From NCBI GenBank assembly GCA_944326815.1, contig CALVFI010000014.1, positions 248,001 to 312,000 of the forward strand: 64,000 bases of DNA, written 5' to 3'. Each line of letters starts with the position of its first letter. The first letter of the stretch is position 1. Positions 18,601 through 25,397 of this stretch are shown one piece after another. Origin of the DNA: an uncultured Rikenellaceae bacterium (lineage in GTDB: Bacteria; Bacteroidota; Bacteroidia; Bacteroidales; Rikenellaceae). The position numbers were made by a program, and so were the translations under genes. The notes under the pieces were generated by a model. That model was not told the origin of the DNA, made no database searches, and worked only from the letters and a program-made list of their open reading frames with translations.

Positions 18601-19942
18601 GACCAATGGGGTGCATTTCCCGACATGGACCGCTCCGAACATGCGTCGTCTGTATGCCAAATATTTCCCGGAAGGATTCCAGAATCACTCCTATAATATT
18701 GCAGCATGGCAGAAAGCCTATCAGATTGACGATGCCGAGTTGTGGCGGGAGCGGATGGTGCTTAAGGAGCGTCTGGTAAAAGAGATACGCCAGCGGGCAA
18801 AAGATCCTAAGGAGTTCATGTTTGCATCGCCTGTGCAGATGGTCAAGATGTTGGAATCATTCAAGCCGGATGTGCTGACGATCGGTTTTGCGCGCCGATT
18901 TGCTACCTACAAGCGTGCACATTTGCTCTTTACCAATCTCGAACGGTTAGCAAAGATTGTGAATAATCCTGAGCGTCCGGTGCAATTCGTCTTTGCCGGC
19001 AAGGCACACCCGAACGATAAGCCGGGACAGGATCTGATCAAACGTATCATAGAGGTTTCGGCCATGCCGCAGTTTGCCGGCAAGGTGATCTTCCTGCAGA
19101 ACTATGATATGGATCTGGCTCGTAAGATGGTCCAGGGTGTGGATGTATGGCTCAATACCCCGACGCGTCCGTTGGAGGCTTCGGGTACGAGTGGAGAGAA
19201 AGCCGTGATGAACGGTACGATGCAGTTCAGCGTACTCGATGGCTGGTGGGTAGAAGGCTATCGTGAAGGGGCAGGATGGATGCTCCCGATGGAGAACTCG
19301 TATGAAGATCCGAATTTCCAGAATGAGTTGGATGCCGAATTGATATATACTACGATTGAGGAGAGTATTGCTCCGAAATATTATAAACGGAATGAGCAGA
19401 ATCTTCCTGTTGAGTGGCTTCGTTCAGTGAAGAGTTGTATTGCGGATATTGCTTCGAACTTTACGACCAATCGGATGCTCAAAGATTATGAAGACAGGTT
19501 CTATAATAAACTGTATGAACGGAACCAACAGATTACAGCCAATGACTTTACCCTGGCGCGTGAAATTGCTGCGTGGAAACGTCGCGTAAGCAATTCTTGG
19601 GATAAGGTGCGGGTTGTGAATGTCGAACAAATGGATATGGGCAAGAGTGCCATTATGATTGACAATAGTTATCGTATAGAGGTTGTGGTGGATATCGACG
19701 GGTTGAAACCGGAAGATATCGGTGTGGAGATTGTCCTTGCCAATCAAATCAATCAGGATAGGCAGGTAAAAATTGTAGACAAGCACGAGTTGACATTCAT
19801 AAAAGCGGAAGGTAGTCTGGCTCATTATAGTATTGACGCCAAGCCTAATCGGGCTGGTTCTTTCGATTTGGCTTTACGGGTCTATCCGAAGAATCCGAAG
19901 TTGCCTCATCGTATGGACTTCGCTCTTGTCAAATGGGCGTAA
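15683..19942 (+). CDS. fused glycogen synthase (GT3) and alpha-glucan phosphorylase (GT35)
   Basis: 1419 aa with two enzymes in one chain. Residues 1 to about 570 are a GT3 glycogen synthase of the eukaryotic type, with SWEVCNKVGGIHTVI at the nucleotide-sugar loop, TSGRYEYKNKGLDVFVESL, and the catalytic E-x7-E pair E440/E448 in YYEPWGYTPLES. From about 585 comes a phosphorylase of the short alpha-glucan type, opening LAVLSHNLWWSWTLGAHELF. It continues through YFSMEYGLHSSLKIYSGGLG, and its PLP lysine K1173 lies in EASGTSGEKAVMNGT. One module extends glycogen and the other phosphorolyses it to glucose-1-phosphate. Both active sites look intact. It faces the debranching/GT4/GH57 operon across a shared terminator. 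Fused genes of this type are known in Bacteroidetes; how opposing activities are kept from cycling is not evident from the sequence. Confidence 0.93.
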   Translation: MSGENNKTLTKPDFLFEVSWEVCNKVGGIHTVIATKALTMTRRLGDKYILVGPDIHQEGTNPEFEEDPNLLKSWRQVVYNEGIRVRVGRWKINGNPIAILVDFTSFIPHKDDILKFLWETYRVDSISGQWDYIEPVLFGYAAGKVIESYMESFCASTDKVVAHFHEWMTGSGGLYLRKFSPYTAITFTTHATVLGRSLAGNGQQLYANLQRFNADDYARQYGVVAKHSMEKTAANYYDCFTTVSAITARECQYLLGREVNLVTPNGFEDDFVWKDEVLVAKRREARDLMIRVAEACLDCKFEKEPLIVGTSGRYEYKNKGLDVFVESLKKLAESDKLDRDVLAYITVPAGNNGPRKDLQAHLADPSNPIDRTLYPHTTHILSGWDPIVNALQGSKVLEPSSKVKVIFVPTYLNGNDGVFNKPYYELLSGMDVTVFASYYEPWGYTPLESVAFSVPTITTSLAGFGAWVDDHSKDHKGVEVIARTDTNDAEVVEHISSSVLRFANMGAKEYLDCCDSAETISQTALWKNLIAYYDKAYDIAITNAEVRTDKVAYEGGGNYTEQINFVRQQLVSNHPTWTRLMIEKSLPERLQPLAVLSHNLWWSWTLGAHELFRYIDPELWHDCDYNPISLLDKLSYARVKELEKDEEFLAQMDSVYAAFKTYMAEKKEAKGPKIAYFSMEYGLHSSLKIYSGGLGILAGDYLKEASDKNVPMVAVGLLYRYGYFTQKLSAQGSQEASYEAQNFYKLPISPVRDKDGNWTSIHIAFPGRTVTARIWKCEVGRTDLYLLDTDHDLNLDEDRSITYHLYGGDWENRLKQEILLGIGGIRALREMGIRQDVYHCNEGHAAFIGIERIRNLVNKYKLSFSEALEVVRSSSLFTTHTPVPAGHDAFPESMIRQYMSHYPDRLGITWDQFINLGKTNPNDPNEKFSMSFLACNLSQEVNGVSWLHGEVSKEILGGMWPGYFKDELHIGYVTNGVHFPTWTAPNMRRLYAKYFPEGFQNHSYNIAAWQKAYQIDDAELWRERMVLKERLVKEIRQRAKDPKEFMFASPVQMVKMLESFKPDVLTIGFARRFATYKRAHLLFTNLERLAKIVNNPERPVQFVFAGKAHPNDKPGQDLIKRIIEVSAMPQFAGKVIFLQNYDMDLARKMVQGVDVWLNTPTRPLEASGTSGEKAVMNGTMQFSVLDGWWVEGYREGAGWMLPMENSYEDPNFQNELDAELIYTTIEESIAPKYYKRNEQNLPVEWLRSVKSCIADIASNFTTNRMLKDYEDRFYNKLYERNQQITANDFTLAREIAAWKRRVSNSWDKVRVVNVEQMDMGKSAIMIDNSYRIEVVVDIDGLKPEDIGVEIVLANQINQDRQVKIVDKHELTFIKAEGSLAHYSIDAKPNRAGSFDLALRVYPKNPKLPHRMDFALVKWA

Positions 19943-19954
19943 CCAGATAGGCGG

Positions 19955-19993
19955 AATAAAAAAACCTCCGGAATTTCCGGAGGTTTTTTTATT
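19955..19993. terminator. bidirectional terminator between convergent glucan genes
   Basis: A near-perfect inverted repeat: a run of A, then CCTCCGGAA, then TTTCCGGAGG and a run of T, about 17-19 bp of stem with an AT centre. A-runs and T-runs flank both sides, so it can end both the synthase-phosphorylase transcript and the opposing GH57 operon. Confidence 0.93.
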
Positions 19994-20072
19994 ATTGGGA
20001 AAGCCTCAAGGCTCTGTGTTTGAGCCGTATCATAAGAATCATCCTCTTGGCCTACGACTCTGTGCAGAACCT

Positions 20073-21422
20073 TTATGCCGAGACGGTCTGTCGTCTCTTG
20101 GTTTTTGGCTTGTCGGCTTTGCTGTCATCGGTTTTCGTTTTGGTCTTTGCTTTGGCCTTGCTTGTTGCACCTGATTTGGACGAAACAGTGCGTTTTGTCG
20201 TTACGGCCTCCTCGGTTTTTGATGCGGAAAGTTGCGCCATGCCCTTGTCGAGTTCGATGATAAAGTCGCTCAGGACATTCATATAGTTGATGAAAGCCTC
20301 GTAACTCGAATCATAGGGATTGAAATAACTGTGTACATCTCCATCCGAGAACCATTTGGTTGCCATGTAATAGAAGTGGTCGGAGCATTGCATGAAATTC
20401 CAAACATAGTTGAAACCCGGATCGTTCAATGCATGGACTTTCTCTTTCTGGGAGTAGAGTTTGTTGAATGCCTCGTTCTGGAGTTCGTTGCCGAGCCATG
20501 CCGTTACGTCACGCTCTTCGTCAGCCCATGACATGGGATGCGGGCAAGAGAGAACCGAGATCGGTTGATGGTTGGCTGCTGTCTCGGCAGCCGTGGCAAA
20601 CGTAATTTTCTTGGTGGCGAGAGCGGCCTTGGGCAAATAACGCATAAAGTCGAAGATGCCTGTTTCTGCGGCTTGGTGTTCGCCGAAAGTTTCGTAATCC
20701 ATAAAGAGGTTGATGACATCGCCCGGCATATCCTCGTTGGTCAGCCAACCTACGTATTTATCTACCGTAAGGGGCCATTCGTTCCATCCTCGGTCGGAGA
20801 AACGGAATGCGATGTCGTCGCTCAACTTATAATTGCGCAGAAGCAGCCGGAGTCTTTGGTCAATATCGTTAGCATATACGAAATTGGGACTCTTCCAGCC
20901 GAGAATATGCTTGGCTCCTTCGGCAAGCATGGCTTTGAATCCCATCTGAGCAACCATCTCGCCTATCTGATCGGAGTAGATCAACTCCGTATTGCGGAAG
21001 GTGGTGGGATTCTGTCCGAACTCTTTTTTGACCATGGCGGCATGTGCCTTGACCTGCTCACGGAATTCGTCCGGATCGATCAAAGATGCCAGCGAGTGGC
21101 TGTAGGTTTCGGCCAGGAACTCGACACATCCCGTGGCTGCCAATGCCCGGAAACTCTCAAGTACCTCAGGAGCGTACTCACGGAATTGTTCCACAGCCAG
21201 CCCCGAGATGGAAAAACTTACCTTAAAAGCACCTTTATTTTCGCGAATCAGTTGCAGAAGCAAGGTATTCATGGGTAAGTAGCAGCGTTGAGCCACTTTC
21301 TGCATGATGGTGCGGTTGCTGATGTCATCCAGGTAGTAATGATCCTTCCCCATGTTGAAGAAGCGATATTTTTTGAGCCTCAGCGGTTGATGCACCTGAA
21401 AATAGAAACAAACGGTTTTCAT
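20073..21422 (-). CDS. GH57 alpha-glucan hydrolase/transferase
   Basis: A 449-aa cytoplasmic GH57 enzyme (alpha-amylase / 4-alpha-glucanotransferase clan). GH57 motif 1 is FYFQVHQPLR (HQP at 11-13). The nucleophile is E146 in TTFRNTELIYSD, and the acid/base is D242 in FMDYETFGEHQ. There is no signal peptide, so the substrate is internal glycogen or maltodextrin. The last 51 residues (399-449) form a Lys/Thr/Ser/Ala-rich, probably disordered tail outside the catalytic fold. Third gene of the operon after the debranching enzyme and GT4 gene (30-base gap). Whether it hydrolyses or transfers glucan cannot be told from sequence alone. Confidence 0.88.
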   Translation of the reverse strand: MKTVCFYFQVHQPLRLKKYRFFNMGKDHYYLDDISNRTIMQKVAQRCYLPMNTLLLQLIRENKGAFKVSFSISGLAVEQFREYAPEVLESFRALAATGCVEFLAETYSHSLASLIDPDEFREQVKAHAAMVKKEFGQNPTTFRNTELIYSDQIGEMVAQMGFKAMLAEGAKHILGWKSPNFVYANDIDQRLRLLLRNYKLSDDIAFRFSDRGWNEWPLTVDKYVGWLTNEDMPGDVINLFMDYETFGEHQAAETGIFDFMRYLPKAALATKKITFATAAETAANHQPISVLSCPHPMSWADEERDVTAWLGNELQNEAFNKLYSQKEKVHALNDPGFNYVWNFMQCSDHFYYMATKWFSDGDVHSYFNPYDSSYEAFINYMNVLSDFIIELDKGMAQLSASKTEEAVTTKRTVSSKSGATSKAKAKTKTKTDDSKADKPKTKRRQTVSA

Positions 21423-21452
21423 ATATCTTTGGTGTTTTTGATTCGTTTCCCC

Positions 21453-22766
21453 TTATCGGATGACCGATTCGTAAACTGCTTTGACCTTTGCTGCCGCATT
21501 GTCCCATTTCAATCCCGTTACCTCTTCCAATCCCTTGCGGGCAAACATCTTTCCCAGTGCCGGATACTGGATCAGTGCATAGATGGCATCTGCCATGGCA
21601 TCGACATCCCAGTAGTCCACTTTGACGGCGTAGTCGAGTACTTCGGCAACACCGGACTGCTTCGAAATAATCACCGGCACATTGGATTTCATGGCTTCCA
21701 GCGGCGATATGCCGAATGGCTCGCTCACCGAGGGCATGATGTATACATCGCTCATGGAGAACATCTTCTGCACGTCGTCTCCTTTCAGGAAGCCTGTGAA
21801 ATGGAATCGATCGGCGATGCCCAGTTTCGCCACGCGACGCACGATGTGGTTCATCATATCTCCGCTGCCGGCCATCACGAAGCGTACGTTCGGCAGGCGT
21901 TTAAGCACTTTGGCTGCCGCTTCCACAAAATAGTCGGGCCCCTTCTGGTAGGTAATACGCCCCAGAAACGTCACAACCTTGTCCTTTACGCCCCGTTCCG
22001 TCTCAACAGCCGAACTGGAGCCGAATCGAACGGCGTTATGTACCGTTACGACCTTCTCTTCCGGAATGCCGTATCGTTCGATGACGATATTGCGTGTCAG
22101 ATTGCTTACGGCAATCACGCGGTCGGCGGCCTCCATCCCTGCCCGTTCAATGTTGTAGACGCTTTGGTTGACATGCTCGCCACTGCGGTCGAATTCCGTT
22201 GCGTGAATATGTACAACCAGTGGCTTACCCGAGACTCTCTTGGCGGCGATACCTGCATAGTAGGTGAGCCAGTCATGGGCGTGAATCACGTCGAACTGCC
22301 CCTCCATTTCGCGCGCTACCTCTGCGGCCACCATGGCGTAACGGGCCACCTCTTCCATCAGATTCGTTCCGTATTTCCCGGAGAAAGTGTAGCGCTCTTT
22401 CCAGACGTCGCCTTTCTGGCGTGATGCCAAACCCTCTTTTTGAGAGACACTCTCTTTGTGTATGGTTTCGCCACAGCGTTCGAACTCTTCCGGCGAGATG
22501 TAGGGGACCATATTGGAGTTGATGTGGATGAAGGTCATTTGGCTAAGCAGTCCGTCCTCTCCGTCCATTCCGTAGAGTGCTTCCACGTCGCTGGCGTTGA
22601 GTACTTTTGCGAAACGCTGATCTTCGTCTCCATAAGCTCGTGGCATAACGAAAGTGACCTGTACGTCATTTTTCGCCAGTCCCCGGGTGAGGCCGTAGCA
22701 GGCCGTCCCTAATCCGCCTGCGATATGCGGCGGAAATTCCCATCCGAACATCAATACTCTCATCAT
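21453..22766 (-). CDS. GT4 glycosyltransferase of the alpha-glucan operon
   Basis: A 437-aa GT-B glycosyltransferase. The N-terminal acceptor lobe begins VLMFGWEFPPHIAGGLGTAC (a glycogen-synthase-like GGLG loop). The C-terminal donor lobe has FLGRITYQKGPDYFVEAA, FVMAGSGD and the E-x7-E motif SEPFGISPLEAM. The GGLG start and the neighbouring debranching and GH57 genes suggest that it makes alpha-1,4-glucan or an oligosaccharide from an ADP- or UDP-sugar. The fused GT3 enzyme next door would then be a second, unrelated synthase. The 4-base gap to the upstream gene indicates co-translation. Two adjacent ATGs (22766, 22763) are possible starts. Confidence 0.85.
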   Translation of the reverse strand: MMRVLMFGWEFPPHIAGGLGTACYGLTRGLAKNDVQVTFVMPRAYGDEDQRFAKVLNASDVEALYGMDGEDGLLSQMTFIHINSNMVPYISPEEFERCGETIHKESVSQKEGLASRQKGDVWKERYTFSGKYGTNLMEEVARYAMVAAEVAREMEGQFDVIHAHDWLTYYAGIAAKRVSGKPLVVHIHATEFDRSGEHVNQSVYNIERAGMEAADRVIAVSNLTRNIVIERYGIPEEKVVTVHNAVRFGSSSAVETERGVKDKVVTFLGRITYQKGPDYFVEAAAKVLKRLPNVRFVMAGSGDMMNHIVRRVAKLGIADRFHFTGFLKGDDVQKMFSMSDVYIMPSVSEPFGISPLEAMKSNVPVIISKQSGVAEVLDYAVKVDYWDVDAMADAIYALIQYPALGKMFARKGLEEVTGLKWDNAAAKVKAVYESVIR

Positions 22767-22770
22767 GTTT

Positions 22771-24705
22771 CTATTTTTTACTGTTTTTGTAATTTTCTAT
22801 CATCTCATGGATGCGAAGTACAGACCCTACGCTCCATGCCTGCGAAATGGCTCCTCGAGGGGCGTGTGGTGGATCGCCATCGTAGATCTCCGCGATTGAA
22901 CCAATTCCGTAGGAACTGATATCTTCGTCGAACCCGGCGAGAATCTCCTCGGCCGTAGGTAGGAAATCTTTTCCGTGCAGATAGAAGTTCGCTGCAACGT
23001 AGTGTTCCAGCAGCCATGGCCAAACCGTTCCCTGATGGTATTGGCGGTCACGAGTGGCCTGATCTCCTTCATATCGTCCCTGGTAGAGAGGATTACGAGG
23101 CGATAAAGTACGTAGTCCTTTGGGGGTTAGCAGATGTTGTTTGACTACATTGAGCACGGAGAGTATCTGGTCATCGCCGAGTATTTTGTATTTTAATGCA
23201 CAGGCGATTACCTGATTCGGACGAATGAATTTGTTTGTTTCGAAATCATTCACGTAATCAGCCAGATAGCCTTCGGCTAGCCAGAATCGTTCAAGGAAAG
23301 ATGTTTTGACCTTTTCGGGTACATTCTTCCATTCTGTAACGAAAGATTTATCCTTGTATTGTTTTGCCAGATCGAGGGCATAGCATATGGCGTTATACCA
23401 CAATGCGTTGATCTCTACCTGATATCCGTCGCGACCCGTGACGGGTTTCCCGTCTACCACGGCATCCATCCAGGTCATGGCCACCGATGGATTCGATGCC
23501 CAAATCAGTCCGTTATCGTGCATGGCAATATATTTTCCGATTCCACGACGATAGGCTTCCAGGATGTCTTTCATTTTTGCCCCGTACCGTTCCCACACCT
23601 CTTTGGCCCCGATGTGGGTCTCGAGTTGCTGGAGTGTCCAGAAAAACCATAGAGGTGCATCCACGGAGTTATAGGCTGAACCCATATTGGGGAACAGACC
23701 GTCTTTCATTTCGCTGGTCATGGTGTCAATGACCGCCAAGCAACCCTCGACATTCCCCTGGGTGAGCGTAATGCCGGGCAAAGCGATAAATGTATCACGG
23801 CCCCAACGTCCGAACCATGGATACCCCGCTACAACTTCCGTACGGTCGCCTTGGCGCACGACGAATTGACGGGCGGAGTGGCGTAGGCAGCTCAGAAAGT
23901 CGATTTTGTCGGACCGTTTTCTCAACTCGGAAGCAAATGTTCCTTCAATCTCTGCCGGATTGCTCTCTTGTAGTGAACAGGAGAAGATCAGACTCTCCCC
24001 TTTTTGAATGTCGGCCTCGAAATAGCCGGGAGTGAGCAGATCTTCGCGGGAGGGATATCCGCGGCGAGCCTCTTCTTGATACTCGAAATTATAGTACCAG
24101 TCGGGAGCGGCTACAAATTCAGCCACTTTGTCCATCTGCATGTTGAGCCATGGAAAATCGTTATACATGCGACACCTTACGCCTCCCGGAATGGGCCATG
24201 AACGGCCGTCGGCAAACATATTGGCCGACGTAAGGGAGTGTTTGTCTCGGAAAGCCAGAAATGGCCGTAGCCGCAGTTTCGTCGGTGAGTGGGCCTCGAG
24301 CAGTGTGTATCGGATCATCAGACGTGCCTGGGAATGAATCCATAGCATCTCTTTTTGCAGAACTACGCCTCCTACTCGATAAATGATCGTCGGGGTGGGA
24401 GTATACCGGAAGTCGGTAATGTATTTATGCCCTCGGGGTTCATAAATGCCCGGGAAACGATGGATGGCGAGATTGAAGGACTGATCATGCTGAATGACCG
24501 TTTCGTCGAGCGAAGAGAGCAATACATAACTGGTATCTCCTTTCCCTTCGAGTGGGCATACCATCAGGCCATGATACTTACGGGTGTTGCAACATACGAT
24601 TGTCGTACTCATATAGCCGCCCGTGCGATCCGTACTGAGCATTTCGCGTTGCAGGGAATATTCCAAGTTGCCCAGGCTATTCTTATCAAAATTTAAAACC
24701 GACAT
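22771..24705 (-). CDS. glycogen debranching enzyme (amylo-alpha-1,6-glucosidase)
   Basis: A 644-aa enzyme with an N-terminal GH-type beta-sandwich (residues 1 to about 240; LSTDRTGGYMSTTIVCCNTR, YHGLMV) and a C-terminal (alpha/alpha)6 barrel. The barrel has AGYPWFGRWGRDTFIALPG and QGTVWPWLLEHYVA, typical of bacterial and archaeal GH133 amylo-1,6-glucosidases. It removes alpha-1,6 branches so that the phosphorylase module can continue. No signal peptide: cytoplasmic. First gene of the debranching-GT4-GH57 operon. A -7 box is at 24872-24879. Confidence 0.92.
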   Translation of the reverse strand: MSVLNFDKNSLGNLEYSLQREMLSTDRTGGYMSTTIVCCNTRKYHGLMVCPLEGKGDTSYVLLSSLDETVIQHDQSFNLAIHRFPGIYEPRGHKYITDFRYTPTPTIIYRVGGVVLQKEMLWIHSQARLMIRYTLLEAHSPTKLRLRPFLAFRDKHSLTSANMFADGRSWPIPGGVRCRMYNDFPWLNMQMDKVAEFVAAPDWYYNFEYQEEARRGYPSREDLLTPGYFEADIQKGESLIFSCSLQESNPAEIEGTFASELRKRSDKIDFLSCLRHSARQFVVRQGDRTEVVAGYPWFGRWGRDTFIALPGITLTQGNVEGCLAVIDTMTSEMKDGLFPNMGSAYNSVDAPLWFFWTLQQLETHIGAKEVWERYGAKMKDILEAYRRGIGKYIAMHDNGLIWASNPSVAMTWMDAVVDGKPVTGRDGYQVEINALWYNAICYALDLAKQYKDKSFVTEWKNVPEKVKTSFLERFWLAEGYLADYVNDFETNKFIRPNQVIACALKYKILGDDQILSVLNVVKQHLLTPKGLRTLSPRNPLYQGRYEGDQATRDRQYHQGTVWPWLLEHYVAANFYLHGKDFLPTAEEILAGFDEDISSYGIGSIAEIYDGDPPHAPRGAISQAWSVGSVLRIHEMIENYKNSKK

Positions 24706-24871
24706 AATATTATTTTATTTCGTCTCTACCCGTAAATTTAGGTAAAAAATATAATTTTTCAAATAAAATCGGGGAATAATGGCTGTCTGTCGAATAGAAA
24801 TATTGCGGCTTGTGCCTCGGCCAAATATGCAGGTGTTGGCGACCATTAGGTGGTGTATCCGATTCAGAGGG

Positions 24872-24879
24872 CAAAGTTA
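24872..24879 (-). promoter_or_regulatory. predicted -7 box of the debranching-GT4-GH57 operon
   Basis: The complement is TAACTTTG, an exact TAnnTTTG, 167 bases before the ATG at 24705. The -33 region is not a good match, and the long leader is unusual. Confidence 0.35.
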
Positions 24880-25328
24880 ATGATAATGAACGAGAAAATC
24901 ATCTTTGTGAGGTCGTTTTATGTTAATTTTCAATTAATTTACATATTTATTTGATCTTTTTTATAAGTGTTTTTGAGGAAGAAAACTGTACAAGGAATCA
25001 TGTTTGATAATTGTTTGTGTGTATAGTCGTATTCTGACTATCAAATGTAATGATTATGTTGTTGATAAAAAGGATTTTAATTTGAACAAATTTGAAGGTT
25101 TTTATTTAATGATTTAAAAACAAAACTCTGTCAAACTTTGGGTGGGTCTATTACAAAATAAAAGTAAAAAGACAGTGTGTTGAGTACTGCTTCCCCCCCC
25201 CAAGATATGCGCATTTTCAAATCTTGATTCAAGAGGCTTGCGGTTGAGGCCCTGAATTTTGATGGGAATTCGATGAAAGTTGTTATATTCCCGTTTTTGA
25301 GAGAAAGGTAGATGTTGTCTAACCTTTC

Positions 25329-25360
25329 TTTGTGTTTTTCTTGAAAATATAGTATATTCG
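25329..25360 (+). promoter_or_regulatory. predicted promoter of the secreted GH2 gene
   Basis: TTTG (25329-25332), 20 bases, then TATATTCG (25353-25360). The spacing is ideal; the -7 box has one mismatch (TTCG for TTTG). The predicted leader is about 30 bases. Confidence 0.55.
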
Positions 25361-25397
25361 TAAATCTTTTTGGAAAATAAATTAGACTTACAATATT

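Larger units (their letters stand above)
24706..25397. other. 692-bp AT-rich divergent intergenic region with C9 tract and inverted repeats
   Basis: No gene seen. It separates the divergent debranching enzyme and GH2 genes. Contents: TAACTTTG on the minus strand (24872-24879); an inverted repeat TTTGATA (25003-25009)/TATCAAA (25039-25045) enclosing a hairpin ATAGTC (25023-25028)/GACTAT (25036-25041); AATTTG-AA-CAAATT (25079-25092); a run of nine C (25193-25201); CAAGAT (25201-25206)/ATCTTG (25221-25226); CTTGA-T-TCAAG (25223-25233); and the GH2 promoter at 25329-25360. The repeats look operator-like, but no regulator is known. Confidence 0.7.

Noticed and set aside
17489..18688. A 399-aa minus-strand frame inside the glycogen synthase-phosphorylase gene
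   Set aside because: Shadow of a certain phosphorylase domain; rich in His/Ile/Arg with no motif.
25193..25201. The C9 tract as a sign of a CRISPR array, IS end or assembly gap
   Set aside because: No repeat-spacer pattern, no terminal inverted repeats or transposase, and normal sequence on both sides; it is only a homopolymer.
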